NCBI RefSeq assembly: GCF_958450345.1
Contig: NC_088783.1
Coordinates: forward strand, 98,327,302-98,391,301
DNA length: 64,000 nt
Direction: 5' to 3'
Source: Calliphora vicina
Taxonomy: Eukaryota > Arthropoda > Insecta > Diptera > Calliphoridae
A program made the position numbers and the translations under genes. Shown here one piece after another: positions 11,331 through 23,179 of the stretch (positions within the stretch are counted from its first letter, which is position 1; each line of letters starts with the position of its first letter). A model generated the notes under the pieces. The model searched no databases, was not told where the DNA came from, and was given only the letters and a program-made list of their open reading frames with translations.

Positions 11331-12142
11331 ATTCCTTTGTTTAAATACCATACATTGTTTTCACGTACCATTTTTAAATAAGCTGTCAATTAGTTCTAAA
11401 ATAAAATGTTTCATTATGACATTTTGGAATGTTAGTCCTCCCATAATAATGATATGTAAATCATATGATTCTGCAGATATTGAATTTCTATTAACATTTC
11501 TTGTAATGGCAAAGTCAATAACATTTAAGATAAATGGATGTTGCCTGCATATAATCTTTTGAGAATTCATCTAGGGTATGTCTTAATCTATTTTTAATTA
11601 AAATACCAGTGCAAACATGTGCCTAACCATCTGGATGATTAGTGCAAAATAAAGAATAACCTGAAATATTAAAGTTATACCTATTGGTAAGATCAATTTC
11701 CGAAACCATCATCACGTCGATGCTGTTATTCATCATGAAGTGGGATACTTCTGATTTGTGTTGGTTTAAGCCGTTTGCATTCCAGAAATATATTCTCAAA
11801 TAACTCATTTTCTCGTTAAGAAAATTTGTATCATTTTATTCTGCGTTCTTAAAAGCTCTTGTATTTTTTTTTTTGCATAGATGACATAAAATTTGTCATA
11901 AGAAAGGTAATATTCTGAGTAAGTGCTTGCATAAGAGCTTCCAACCCTCCCATATTTTGAGATACATTAGGTTATTGATAACTCAAAACATTGACATAAT
12001 AACCTATTCCAGGTTTAGCCATTACTGACTGATTTATTAGCGTGCGTTTAGAATTTGATTGTGTTAAAACTTTATTTTTATTCAGAAAAGAAACTCCAGA
12101 AGTGTATTCCTATTAGAAATTCGCATATTTCAACACTTATAT

Positions 12143-12715
12143 ACGAGGGTGGGTCAAAACATCCATGCCTTTTTGATTGAAACTCAGGTTTTTTTAAAAA
12201 AAAAAAAGTTATTTTATTTCTCAACAGTCTACTTAAAAGTCTATGCACTTTGTCCAACCTTTGTCCAACCTTTCTCCAACTTCACATGTGTGTTCCACAA
12301 TCCATCGCACTTTCAATCTCCGATCGGCCAACATCATAACGAAATTCAATAAATCACTTTTTATTATTGAAATTTATGCAGAGTTCCCATAGTATTTATA
12401 ATGCTTAGTCTTGGTTTCAGTGATAATTTTTTACGAAAAAAAGTAGTTGCTATCAATGGCTGTCAAACACAAACTAAATGACGCATATTGTTCAAATTTT
12501 GACAGGATTAGACTGACAGATGTTGATAATAGCAGTGTTGACCTTTCAGTTAAGAGTTGGGAAATTCTAAGAGTCGCCCTTTTATTTTGCCTCTCTCTTA
12601 ATCTCTTTAGTAGTTCGATCGCCATCACAGTTACAACATTTCCTATCTTACGGATATCTATTACATTGACATACATACTATACGCAAGGTACAATGATTT
12701 TTAGTGCTTCCAAGC
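12143..12715. mobile_element. Probable insertion splitting Jockey ORF1, mariner-like left end
   Basis: The Jockey ORF1 signal stops near 12140 and resumes near 12720. The intervening piece starts acgagggtgggtcaaaac, which resembles termini of mariner-like elements, and contains no readable transposase. The two overlapping opposite frames at 12431-12704 have no domain signal. The right terminus is not identified, so the bounds are approximate and the class is inferred. Confidence 0.45.
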
Positions 12716-12926
12716 ACTTGGCAATAGGACATGACTAATTCTTTTAATGTTATTCTATGATTCAACAGGTATCACATTGAGTAGATTGGTTTATTTTCAT
12801 TTCCTTTCATCTTGTTTCCTTCAGGCTCCAAATCAACTCTAAAGATTTGCTGATTTGTTCTTTATTGAAGATATTAACCTTTATCTGATAGCCCAACTCC
12901 TGGACTCTATACCTTTAATGGCTTTT

Positions 12927-13101
12927 GAGAGATTTTCCTATAATAATCCTTAGTGTTTACTACTACTTTCGTCTCTTGCAGTCCACCTTTCCTTATTGGA
13001 ACAATATGGAATGATTGAGAGATTTTCCTTTAATAATCCTTAGTGTTTACTACTACTTTTGTCTCTTGCAGTCCACCTTTCCTTATTGGAACAATATGGA
13101 A
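12927..13101. repeat. 90-bp tandem duplication inside the Jockey remnant
   Basis: Unit 12927-13016 is repeated at 13017-13101 with only a few differences, both starting gagagattttcct. On the minus strand it duplicates the peptide FHIVPIRKGGLQETKVVVNT. On the plus strand, each copy contains tcgtctcttgcag or ttgtctcttgcag, which looks like a 3' splice site 240-340 nt upstream of the true acj6 acceptor at 13317. Confidence 0.9.
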
Positions 13102-13317
13102 ACTATTTTTTCCAATGAGTTCAACAAATGATTTAACCGAATCATCCGACTGGGTTCGCTTAGGTATATTGGTGAGGGTTTCCCGAGTAAAATCCCTAAG
13201 TTAAATAATTTTCTTTCTAATTTGTTAGACCTTTAAATTATATTCCAATTGGATTCTAATATTTTTTAATACAATACTACATACATACATGATTTTATTT
13301 ATTGTTTATTATTTTAG

Positions 13318-13497
13318 GGTGATATATTTGCTGGGATCAACGATGGAATTCTTAGCAGAGCTGAAGCACTTGCGGCGGTTGACATGGGAAAACATCAAGC
13401 CTCTCACGTACATCCTTCACAGATGACCTCCCAAATGAAACACGATGTAATGTACCATCATCATAGCATGGGCGGACCTCCTCAAAGACCGTTACAG
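13318..13497 (+). CDS. acj6: acj6 POU-IV box exon
   Basis: A 180-nt, phase 0-0 exon of 60 codons. Acceptor ttattttag (AG 13316-13317), donor cag|gtaaat at 13498. It begins GDIFAGINDGILSRAEALAA; the ILSRAEALAAVD part is the POU-IV box, the conserved N-terminal motif of class IV POU proteins (Brn-3/Unc-86/Acj6). A His-rich stretch with MYHHHSMGGPPQRPLQ follows. In Drosophila this part is joined to the linker exon that begins with MHHSMDQLDM, as found at 56424. I looked in the following intron for a short optional exon between these two and did not find a convincing one. Confidence 0.97.
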
Positions 13498-14702
13498 GTA
13501 AATTAATACTGTCAAGTATATATAGAAGTATATATTATTCAAGCAATGTCGATCTTACAATTTAAAAACAAATTATAAAAAACTCATCATCGCTGCGCAT
13601 ACATAAATAGTTATATGTTTTTTAAGAACTTGTCAGAATACCATAAATAGTTTATTTTCGTAAATTTGCTATATCATGTAAAGTTTGTTCCATAAAAAAT
13701 GTATGAATGGACTCTTCTAAGAACTGCATTGATTAGTCCTCATATCGATCTTTCGTTTTATTATCATATCGATCGTTCGTTTTATTTTATTATTCAACCT
13801 GCGGAAAAAAATTATAAAGAAAATCAAAGCCTAATTGAAGCTCTGCTGAAACAAGCGCTTAAAAAGGGTTATTAGGGAAAATATTCTTAATGAATTCAGC
13901 ATAAAACCTAAAGACTGTACTAAAAAAGCTACTTCAGTGAACTTCACAACATCAAATGTTATAATAAACTAAATTTTCTAGAAGATTTTCAACCTTCTCT
14001 GGTTTCATGTAACAGTTTATAATAAATAGGGCAAAATAAATGTAATTATAAACACATAAGAATAATTGCAATGCAATTTTGAATGTGTATTCAGGGTTTT
14101 AGAAACAAAGCGCTTCTTGAACATCTTCTGAGAGAATGCTGAGTGGAATGAGTATCGGATCTTATAGAATGTGTAAACAGGTTGGGCAGTAATTGATGAA
14201 TAAAAATATATTTCATCATTATTAATAAGAACAACATAAATTGAAATTATGAAATATTATTTTTTTTCAAATTAATTGTGTGTGGTACACCTGAGTCAAT
14301 TGAAATACATGACTGTACAACATTTTCATTACAAAATACATTTGGATTTCTATTCTCATGCACATGTGTTATATGTATATTGCAAGTAAAAGTTTAACAT
14401 CATCATTCAACCTCACCGCACGACATTTCCCTTTTCCACCAAATGCGTACAATTGTATGTACCTTCTTAAACTTATGATTTTATACTTGTAGCGCCGGAA
14501 CTGGTAAATTATGTTTTTGTATATGTGTATGTATGTTGTATGCATACACATATGTATGTGTATTAGACCTGTCCTTAAAGAAATCGATTTGCTAACACTT
14601 CCAATAGAAAGTGGAATTTCGAAACTGATATAGAGGTGTAGTTTAGGTTTTGAATTCGGATCTCAAACACCAAGACCCTACCCAAAGTAGGTTATATATC
14701 TG
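13498..14702. other. Intron sequence without recognised features
   Basis: A direct tandem tatcgatc(t/g)ttcgttttatt repeat lies at 13743-13790 and a tatgtat microsatellite near 14515-14560. No gene or transposon signature is visible. Confidence 0.4.
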
Positions 14703-15080
14703 TGAACTTTTGACAAAACAACTTAAGTGGAATTTTAAAACTTTTCAGGAGAGCGAAAAAACTGTTGAATTTATCGATCAATATTTTATTATTTGTCCTT
14801 GAAGAACTTTATTATTTATCTCAAAGAATTATACAGTGGATAAATAATAAAATAATTATCGATAAATTCAATAGTTTTTGCGAATTAAGTTGTTTTGTCA
14901 AAAACAAATCAACAACAACTCCAAATAAGTTGATTTGTTTTTTTTATAATATCTCAGAAACTAATATTCGTAAGAAGAAGCGGATTAGTGTAAACGGAGA
15001 GTTTTGAAAAGTAAGTTTTATTATAAAAAAAACTAAGATATTTTCTTATCTCGACTTAAGTTGTTTTGTCCAAACCATTG
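14703..15080. repeat. Inverted-repeat element with acttaagttgttttgtc ends
   Basis: tttgacaaaacaacttaag (14708) is inverted at 14885-14902 (aagttgttttgtcaaaa), and an inner pair gaatttatcgatcaatattt / aattatcgataaattcaat (14767 and 14852) makes a nested stem. A third copy of the end, gacttaagttgttttgtcc, occurs at 15053. It looks like a foldback MITE. No TSD could be fixed. Confidence 0.6.
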
Positions 15081-15699
15081 AAAAATCCGATTTGAAAAAT
15101 GTTTATATATGTATATGAAATCTTCTAAAAGAGATCTACAATCGATATACAATATATCTTTTCAAATATATGTTAAGAATTAAAAAAGTCATTGAAGATT
15201 TTTTGTAAAAATAAACAAAAAAAACAAAATTTTACCTGATTTTTTTTTTTCATTGTTTCAATATAAAATAAGACAGAAAATGTTCGTTCGCATTTACTGA
15301 GCCATGCCCTTACTTTAAGAATCTTTTTTAATGAAATTTCAATTAGAATTCAAAAAATTTAGATTTGTTATTGAGAATCCCAGAATTCTCAAATCCCAAA
15401 AAAAAAACTGATCCCAACTTTGGGACCTTGAGGTTCCGCCCCTTGGTGTTTAAAGTACAACTCCTCTACAGACATGGGACATTTTATTAATTTCCGTTTA
15501 GTAATTACAGATTTATTTACACTTTTTTTTAATTCCCCCATTGTATGCCGGAAGTCGACTGTTGCATAATGGTACTTTTTTTTATTTTTTCAATAATGTT
15601 GCTATTTTAAAATTCTTTTTTAAACATATGAAAGATTTATTTCATCTTTCAGAGAAAATTACCTTCGCTTGACTTATAGTCTAAAAAAATTCATATAAC
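15081..15699. other. Intron sequence with short TE-like debris
   Basis: 15355-15440 contains gagaatcccagaattctca and gatcccaactttggga, resembling the TCCCGG-type subterminal motifs at 45890-45960 and 61480-61580. No coding signal. Confidence 0.35.
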
Positions 15700-15985
15700 T
15701 TAGATTTATCGTATTTTATGCATTGTTAGAAATATAAGATTTATTACAAATGGTAACAAAATACTTAATATTTAAATAGCTAGATTTATTTTTTTAGAAA
15801 TCATAAAATGTGCCATTATTTACCCATTTTTTAAACATTTAATAGATTTTCAGCACGGGTTCTCATTATCCGATTGGTCTCAAATTTTGCAGCAGTTGGT
15901 TTTAGCTACTCATAACCAAAATAAGAACCATCGAAAGCTAAATTATTTTTTTTAGGGGCAGCTCTAATGTGCGTGTTCAGGAGTA
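15700..15985 (+). repeat. Dispersed repeat, copy 1 (partner at 20330-20560)
   Basis: The block around cgggttctcattatccgatt (15855) to tttttttaggggcagctct (15948) is repeated, same strand, at 20433-20555 (cgggttctcgttatccgatt to ttaatagcaggtct). Upstream parts with aaaatgtgccattattta also align. The class is unknown. Confidence 0.6.
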
Positions 15986-17639
15986 CATACACACTCCTAC
16001 GCTTACAGTCTAACACGCGCACTTGTAGACATTGTTCCTTTATGGTTTTCTTCGTGTGATTGTCTCCAGAAAACAGGTTGTGCAATTTGATTACAATCAA
16101 CTTCCAATAAGTTTTCTAATCTAAACCCCTTGATTTTACAACAAACTACAATTCAAGTGTACAACAACAACAACAATAATTACAATTACAGACACGAATC
16201 ATACATGTACTACATACTTACCTGACGAACGACCGTCACGTGTCCATTTCCCAGAAGGCAAACAACACGTTAGCTTCATCACTGAATGTATGAATGATAG
16301 AATGGAGGGCAGGAAGGATGGATATGTAGTACATAAGTATGTATATTGAATAGGTGTGTGGTATGAACCGTAATATTATTTTAATTTTATTAAAATAGAA
16401 AAAATAAAAAAACAATCGAAAGCTAACAAACGCCAAACGAAACTCATTCTCTTTATTAGCCAAACTGTCAAATTTTCAATTAAAATAACAATAAAATTAA
16501 CTAGAGAACATTTTTCGTATCGTCGTCAGCCAAAACCAAATCAACCTAGACCAACAAGCTCCGGCTGCAGTGGTGCTGGTCGTGGTGGTAGTTATTTGGG
16601 GTGTTACTTCTACATGATACTACACAATGAGTACAACTTTCCAATAATAAAAAAGAACAACAACAACAAATATAATAATTGTAACGGTAATAACTGGTAA
16701 TTCAAATTATAATTACGTTAATGAAGGAGTTAACATGAAATAAACAAAATTAAAAAAAAAAACCCAACAAAGGACTACAACCTACATACAATGATGTTGA
16801 TTGTGATGGAGCAGAGGCATAAACACAATCTCGTTAAGGAATTCTGATTAAAAGATGATTTGTAGTTGTATTTATGTACGAATGAGCATAAAACTGTCTT
16901 AGGTAGGCAGTTCATTAAACTTGTGTAAAAACAGGTTCCTCCGGATACTAGTTTACTCCCATATGCTAACACACACACAGCCACACACAATATAATAATG
17001 TCCCTTCGATGTTTTACCAGCTCACGGAAAACTTAAGCGCTTTGTCCACCCTTAATGAAGTATAATTCAATTTAAATTACACTTATACGTTTCCGGTTAA
17101 CGACGGCAAATAATCACAGTTACGTGGTTCATAAATGTTCTTGTACTCGTTTTAGTTAAATATTTTCAACATATGGTTTAATTTCCCTTAAAATGTTTTC
17201 CTTCCGTAATTTAAATTCATTTCAGTTGCTTTTTATGGCAATTGTCGTGTTTTCGTTGAAACCACAAGTGGTTTAATCAAATTAAATTCATTTGGTGCAC
17301 CTGTTTGATTTTTTTTATGCTGGAATATGACAAAAAAAAGAAGCACTGAATTATAGAAAACATATTCTTTTGCCAAGTTTTATTGATTTTTTAGGTAACT
17401 TTTGGTTTGTTTCAAAATAAAATTTGTCATTTGGTATTTTATAGAATTTAAAATAGATAAAAGGGTACTATTTACAAGTGTAATGACAGATAACTTATTG
17501 TATTATTTTCTGTTATGTTTATGATTTACCCTAAATACCGATAACAGGCAATTTTTTTGTTGGAAATTTGACTAAATTATCAATAGATGTTCGGAGTTTT
17601 TAAGAAATATAAAACTGTTTTAGTTTTATACATTATTAG
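15986..17639. other. Intron sequence, no gene
   Basis: Holds (caa)n-rich segments (16160-16180, 16655-16675) and moderately less AT-biased, unique-looking DNA at 16000-17100. No open frame has a domain signal. This is one of the longer stretches without transposon signatures, so it could include regulatory DNA, which cannot be tested here. Confidence 0.35.
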
Positions 17640-17870
17640 TGTGTACTCTCCCATAACTAAGAAAAAGCCAAAATGTGTGGTATAAATTTCCTCTATCTTA
17701 AAATAATTAGATATATTTCGAATGCAAAGTCCCCCTATCTTTTCGAGTAATTATATTTTAATTCAATCATTTTGTATAATTTCCACTTACAAAATATGTT
17801 TCCTTACTAATTTGGATATGCTCATGATGAATCTGACCTGGCCCTTTTTTTGGATTTTATGTTTATACAT
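17640..17870 (+). repeat. Dispersed repeat related to the interior of the 62261-63572 element
   Basis: tttcgaatgcaaagtcccccta (17717) and aatatgtttccttactaattt (17794) align in order with 62905-62998 (ccgaatgcaaaagcctctat and gttttcctactaattttt). Neither copy is coding. Confidence 0.5.
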
Positions 17871-18144
17871 ATATACTGTATAAACCTCCGAATTAAATTA
17901 AAATTATTGTCACTTTTATATCTTTCATTCGCATTTTGAAGATTACGTTGATGAAATCTTCCATTTTCAATACCTTCAAATAAATGAAAGAATTTACAAG
18001 ATTAAAAAGCGTAAAATCCCCGGAATACAAATTTGTTTACGATAATTTGAATTCGGGAATGCTTTACTAAACTTAAAATTGTTATTTTACTACATATTAA
18101 TTCTCTCTATTAATAATAATTGTATATTATTTATAATACACTAA

Positions 18145-18343
18145 GGGTGAATTCCAATGCAGTCATATCTTTATCAAGACAAAGCATGCAAACGCGTATT
18201 TAAAATTAAAAAAAAAAAACTTAGCCTGTTTTTACTTTTTCATACATTTTGCGATATGAAACATTATCAAAGTTTACACGGTTGCGTTAAGAATCGCTCG
18301 ACTTTTTAAGGATGCATTGATACAGACGTTTTGGAATTCACCC
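18145..18343. mobile_element. PIF/Harbinger-type MITE, copy 2 (199 bp, TSD TAA)
   Basis: Same family as 3484-3706. It begins gggtgaattccaatgcag and ends gacgttttggaattcaccc, with taa duplicated on both sides (18142-18144 and 18344-18346). Relative to copy 1 it lacks short segments near the left end and near the middle. The ends confirm the family terminus GGGTGAATTCC. Confidence 0.8.
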
Positions 18344-18419
18344 TAAATGAATATAATTAATACCGGATTTTTTTTAGTTTTTAATTGTATATCATGCTTT
18401 TGCCATTGAAAATATAAAC

Positions 18420-19200
18420 ATATTTTGAATAATTTTGCAATTATAGTCCTCAAGATATTTAGAAATAACTATTTTCTTTGTATGGTAGGAGACTCACCCC
18501 CTGTTTCGATTTTGGGTAAAACTTCATGTTGGGATAAGAAAGTGAATCGTGTAAAGATTGAATACTTTCACAATTATAGTACTCTAGATACACTCAGGTC
18601 TCTATTTTATGCGGATTCAAATTTATGCGATTTCTAAAATTAATTTTTTTTTAGAATTCAAAAGATTTTGAAATTTTAGACGTTTTTTAAAGCTTTTTTA
18701 GCTCAGTTTTTTGAGTCATTTTCAATTTTTCTGTAATTAATGAATTAATATTATATTTTGGTTTATTTTTTTTTTACGTATTTTGTTTTTATTGTTTAAA
18801 TGAAAATATTTTTATTGATTTTTTTATGCGATTTTGTTCTGATTTTTTAATTAAAATCTGAATTTATGCGGTTTTTCAGAATTTTGGAACGAATCATTAG
18901 TTTTTATATGGAGCTAGAGTATCGTTTTATACGAATTCAATTTATGCGAATTTTTTTGGAACGCATCTATCGCATAAAACGAGACCTGAGTGTATTCGAA
19001 AATAAATATTTATGTACTTTGTATGGGAGGTGCCACACCCCCTCTTCCGATCCGTCTCTTTTTGGTTAAATTTCATGGTACTGATAAGAAATTGGATTAT
19101 ATAAAGTTTGATTACTGCCACAATTATAGTTCTGCAGATATTCGAAAATAACCATTTACTTCGTATGGTAGGTTCCACGCCCACTTGAAAATTCAAAATA
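18420..19200 (+). repeat. Diverged tandem repeat of about 150-190 bp, interrupted by a MITE
   Basis: Recurring unit: tactttgtatggtaggagac-type start, a gattccgcccattttt-like centre, then gataagaaattgattc, ctttcacaattatagt and agatattcgaaaataac. Units lie at 18430-18590 and 18993-19200. Relatives are found at 47240-47960 and 50290-50720. It is a dispersed satellite-like family. The frame at 18425-18637 is only a read-through of the repeat. Confidence 0.7.
18591..18992. mobile_element. TA-flanked MITE inserted in the tandem repeat (402 bp)
   Basis: Termini cactcaggtctctattttat and its mirror ataaaacgagacctgagtg are flanked by TA (18589-18590, 18993-18994). Removing the element restores tagatattcgaaaata, the form seen in uninterrupted units (19136-19150). 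The inside repeats aatttatgcg-type words. There is no coding capacity. TA targeting suggests a Tc1/mariner-mobilised element (inference). Confidence 0.88.
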
Positions 19201-19382
19201 AAAAGTAGCCTATTGTTCCTTCCATGTAGGAACATACAGTAAACATTACAAGGGGATTGGTCCAAATGGTTACCTATTGATGTGTAAACCAGATGGATAA
19301 ATTAAATTTAAAATGTATTTTTTACAATGCAAAATACTCTATCCATAGGGTAACATAGATAGGAGAAGTATATAACTCTTGC

Positions 19383-19487
19383 AACAACAAAATAAATGTT
19401 AGTTGGCCGAGTGAACTCGGGTCATTCCGGTGCGTAGAACCGGCTGTCATGGGAATGATAAATGTTAGTCAATGTATTTTGTTGTTG
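19383..19487. mobile_element. Small MITE-like element with inner hairpin
   Basis: Ends cttgcaacaacaaaata and tattttgttgttgca are inverted. The centre contains gtgaactcgggtcattccgg, then accggctgtcatgggaatg, which folds on itself (cattcc with ggaatg, ccgg with ccgg). The outer end is shared with 7855. Confidence 0.55.
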
Positions 19488-19490
19488 CAT

Positions 19491-21728
19491 CAGACATATT
19501 ATTTGAATTGTTGTTTGGCAATACGGAGTGCCTCGTCTCTATTCATAATTCTCTATGGCTGTATTTTTGTAGAAAAAAACCCTCTATCTTTAAAAATAAA
19601 TTATATATAAAATTTAGTATTAAATCGGACTAACCTAATGCTTGTCAACAACAAGAAATCATCTTAATTTAAGATAAAACTTATTAAATCTTGTATTTAT
19701 ATACATATGTATGTATATTTGTATGTGGTCGTGGTCACATTACAAATAAAATATAAATGAATTGACAATCTTAGAATCATCTGATTTATGATCGTTATTT
19801 GACAATTGAGAACAAATTAATAAAATTACGTTTGTCAAAATAACTTTTATTTTTCTCATGTCATATTAGAGCAGAAATGAAAATATTCTCTACCCGAACA
19901 GTAATAAAAATAACAATAAATAATATAAAAGTGTTTGTCATTGAAAAATTGAAAGCAAAAAAAGTGGATACTACTTTAATATGGACATGAACAGCGCATA
20001 CAAAAATAAATTTCAAACACACATACATATATACTCAGTGTATATATACATAGCATTACACCTGCCCTTAATAAATAGATTTTCTATGGATGGGTCTTAT
20101 TTTGTTTTTAGTATCTAAATCATTGGTCTCCAGCAGTACACACATCGTAACACTAGAATACGAAGCAAATCTATTGTTGTCAGAGTTTGGTTAACAATGA
20201 TAACCGATGTTCGATTTAAGTCCAATACTATCGGAAAATGTTAATAACCTGGTTGTTATTATTGCTTTGATTTTAATGTTTTGTACCTTGTTGGAAAGAT
20301 AATTTTCACTGGAAGGTAATTTAGTAGTATAAAAAATAATGTTTTAGTCAGTTTTTAAGAAATTAAAATAGCACCATTGCAATGGTGCATTGTTTATCCA
20401 ATTTTAAAACTTTCAATGGACTTCAATGACGGGTTCTCGTTATCCGATTTTCCTTAAATTTTACATCAGTTAATTTTAGCTACTAAAGAACAAAAAAGAA
20501 GGAACCATCCCAAGTAAATCTATTTTTTTTAATAGCAGGTCTAATAAGCATGTATTTGTTAAGGGATATTATATCAACAGTGTGTTATAATAAAATACGA
20601 ACAATATGAAAAATTATTTCCGAAAATTATATTTTCTTTATTTAGTTACGTCATCCTACATCTCGATGACAATGAAATTTACAATTTTGTATCATATTGT
20701 ATGTTGAATACACGACTATATACTCTTTGGAAGTTTATTTTAACACTTGCATGTCGTCAGTAGGGGGTCAATTGACTCTTTTGGATTACAATGAGACAGA
20801 CATTCACATACCGGTTACATAGATTCAGTTACATTACTAGCTACCTAACTGGTTATTTTTATCAGCTACATAACTAGATATTTTAACATGTACGGCTGCT
20901 AATTGATCTGAAATAGTCAGTTAAAAGACATATCACAGACAGTCCAATAACCGATTTCTTGTAAATAACAACTCTTCTTGACAGAAAAGTGGCAAATGAC
21001 GTCACGATAGGTTTCATGGGTTGTCAGTACTCAAGCAAAAATTAAATAAACTACATAAGAATTATATCAACACAATTTGTGTAAAATCTGTTTGTACGAA
21101 TTACTTACAAAAAAGTGGAGTACAAAATAAACATTTAAATAGACTACACTCAAGATTACTTAGAGACACTTAAGTGGCAATTGTCTTCCCTCTAGATTAC
21201 ATGGGATGCATAAAGTAATCAATTGAATACACTCTGCACTAAAAAGTGCATATACATACGTGTCAAATTAACAAAAATATATAAATTAAATACAGCCATG
21301 TGATCAGACATTAGTGGCAGTTACTAATATCTTGGTATAAGAGATACATTGACTACTTGCTTAACTGTTGGGTTTATTTGTAATCTACCGAGTTTTCAAA
21401 TCGTTCACCTTTCAATTTTTTTTTTAGTTTGAGATGGTTTCAAATAATATATTAAGCTGTGATACAAAAGTAACAAAACAAAATATCTAGAGTTATATAC
21501 TATAGTAATTTTGTTTTTTCACCGAAAAAAATCTAAAAGATGTGATCGAGACGATCAAATCATAATTCCTATATGAGTCTTTTAAAGCAACTTATTATCA
21601 AAGGAAATATGCCTCTGTTTAATGTCTACGGTTGATTGTTGTTTGAGAAATCTCCGTATTATTTTTATTTTTGACCAGAAGACCCTATGAAGGTTAAAAC
21701 ACATTGACTATTTTTATAGGTATATTAA
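19491..21728. other. Intron sequence with one dispersed repeat, no gene
   Basis: 20330-20560 is the second copy of the repeat at 15700-15985. The remainder, including the less biased stretch 20740-21350, shows no coding frame, TIR pair or structured RNA that I can support. Confidence 0.4.
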
Positions 21729-21736
21729 GTACCTAC

Positions 21737-23104
21737 TAGGGTATTCGTATTATTCGATTTTTCTCTTGTTCGAATAAAACGAATAATTCGAATAAGAGAT
21801 TTTAACTTGTTCGAATAATTCGATTACACTTTTAAAATTAATCGAATTATTCGAATAATTAAATTTTTTTTAAAAAAGTAAAGAATGAAGTTTTGATGTC
21901 GTTTTCTTAATATTTTATTGTTAAAGAATAACAAAAAATAACGTTAAAGTTAACAATTCAAGTATTGATAGTGTTTAAAAAAACATTCGAAAACAAAGTC
22001 CATCATCAGATTAACTCCCGAACAATCTACAAAACTCCACTAGCAAACCCTTTAGTTTCCGTTTTGGAGCTATGCTTTAAAAAAATTGAGCTAGTTGGAC
22101 ATGATCCTGAATTCAATTACAATATATTAAGAACTTTTTTATGTCGTTCATTAATTCGGGTTTTAAACTGAGTAACTAATTCTTTAGCAAATTAATTATT
22201 CACTATTTCTAAATTATTTATAACAAATTGTATTATACATCAAGCCCTATCAACGTTGCCGAAGCTATGCTTAATAAAGTGGTCTTGGGGAATTACACAA
22301 TAAAGGGAATATGTCCAAAGTGTGATATCATTGTCAGTGAACGTGTCTAATTTTAAATCAGGCATTGCATGATTGACGCATTTACAAATACGCAAAAAGT
22401 TTATTACCATGTTAGACAAAGATGTTCAACGATGTTCCAAATCATGTATAAGACGAACATCATGCTTTTCTTGCAACAAAACGTTCGATTTATTAAATAT
22501 TTTGCAACACTTACGTACGCGGTTAATAACATCACTTATATACATACATATATTTTAAGATCATGGCCTTCATCTATTTCAATGTAATCATTATAAATGT
22601 CATCCTCAATATCACTTTCGACGACCGTTTCAAAATTACATTCTCCATCTCATTCAACTCCACTTTAATCTAAGTTAAAATTTTTGATTATTAATTGCTA
22701 TTCTTCTAATATTTCGCCAGCTAAATAACAAAATATTCCGTACCTTTTATTTTCATTGGTTCAAGTCCTAAGTTAAGTAATATTTATATATTTATAGAAG
22801 GAGCTATTAGAACAATCATCTACAGTGATCGAAAGACCCTTTGTCTTTAGTTATTTGTCGAATTTCAGAAACAATACAATTTTTGTGAGTCATTATTACT
22901 TATTTAAATTTGAAATTATGAAAAATTTTAAGCAATTTAATAAATTTAAATATATATGAACATTTATTCGCTAATTCGATTATTCTACATAAAATTTTTC
23001 GAATTATTCGTTATTCGAAAATGGCCATTTTTAAATTATTCGAATAATTATTCGTAAGAAATTATTCGATTAATCGAACGATCATTAGTCGAATGAATAC
23101 CCTA
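21737..23104. mobile_element. hAT-type element (1,368 bp, TSD GTACCTAC)
   Basis: Starts tagggtattcgtattattcg and ends cgaatgaataccct-a. Both sides carry the exact 8-bp duplication gtacctac (21729-21736 and 23105-23112). Subterminal zones are dense in ttcgaataattcg palindromes, a hAT-like feature. The minus strand of the middle (about 22600-22260) contains disconnected frames such as CVNHAMPDLKLDTFTDND and LQEKHDVRLIHDLEHRC that could be transposase debris, but I cannot match a domain. Its termini are shared with 48200-49251. Confidence 0.85.
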
Positions 23105-23179
23105 GTACCTACGTATTTTTTCAAGTTTTTTATTACTATGCAAATATTTTATATCTTTTAAATGGCGGTTTAATTATTT

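Larger units (their letters stand above)
11340..13205 (-). pseudogene. Jockey-clade non-LTR retrotransposon remnant (ORF1 then ORF2 start)
   Basis: Read from 13205 downward. ORF1 (gag-like) pieces are DFTRETLTNIPKRTQSDDSV, then FHIVPIRKGGLQETKVVVNT (twice because of a 90-bp duplication), then after an interruption NMGGLEALMQALTQNITFL and LMTNFMSSM (about 11950-11870). ORF2 starts at 11808 with the endonuclease N-terminus LRIYFWNANGLNQHKSEVSH, continues with IDVMMVSEIDLTNRYNF, and jumps by deletion to VIDFAITRNVNRNSISAES (about 11520). The same order and similar sequence appear in the better copy at 37263-39231, including the untranslated stretch with tcttgtat just before ORF2. No RT domain remains. 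Confidence 0.85.
5870..13317 (+). other. acj6: acj6 intron between the RLLED exon and the POU-IV box exon (7,448 nt)
   Basis: Donor gtaagt at 5870, acceptor ttattttag at 13309-13317, phase 0. The intron is filled with the transposon remnants listed separately below. Between 5870 and 6280 and between 9885 and 10140 I see only AT-rich sequence and short tatgta microsatellites (for example 6035-6140). Confidence 0.9.

Noticed and set aside
18942..19265. A 107-codon minus-strand frame
   Set aside because: It spans the MITE/tandem-repeat junction and cannot be a gene.
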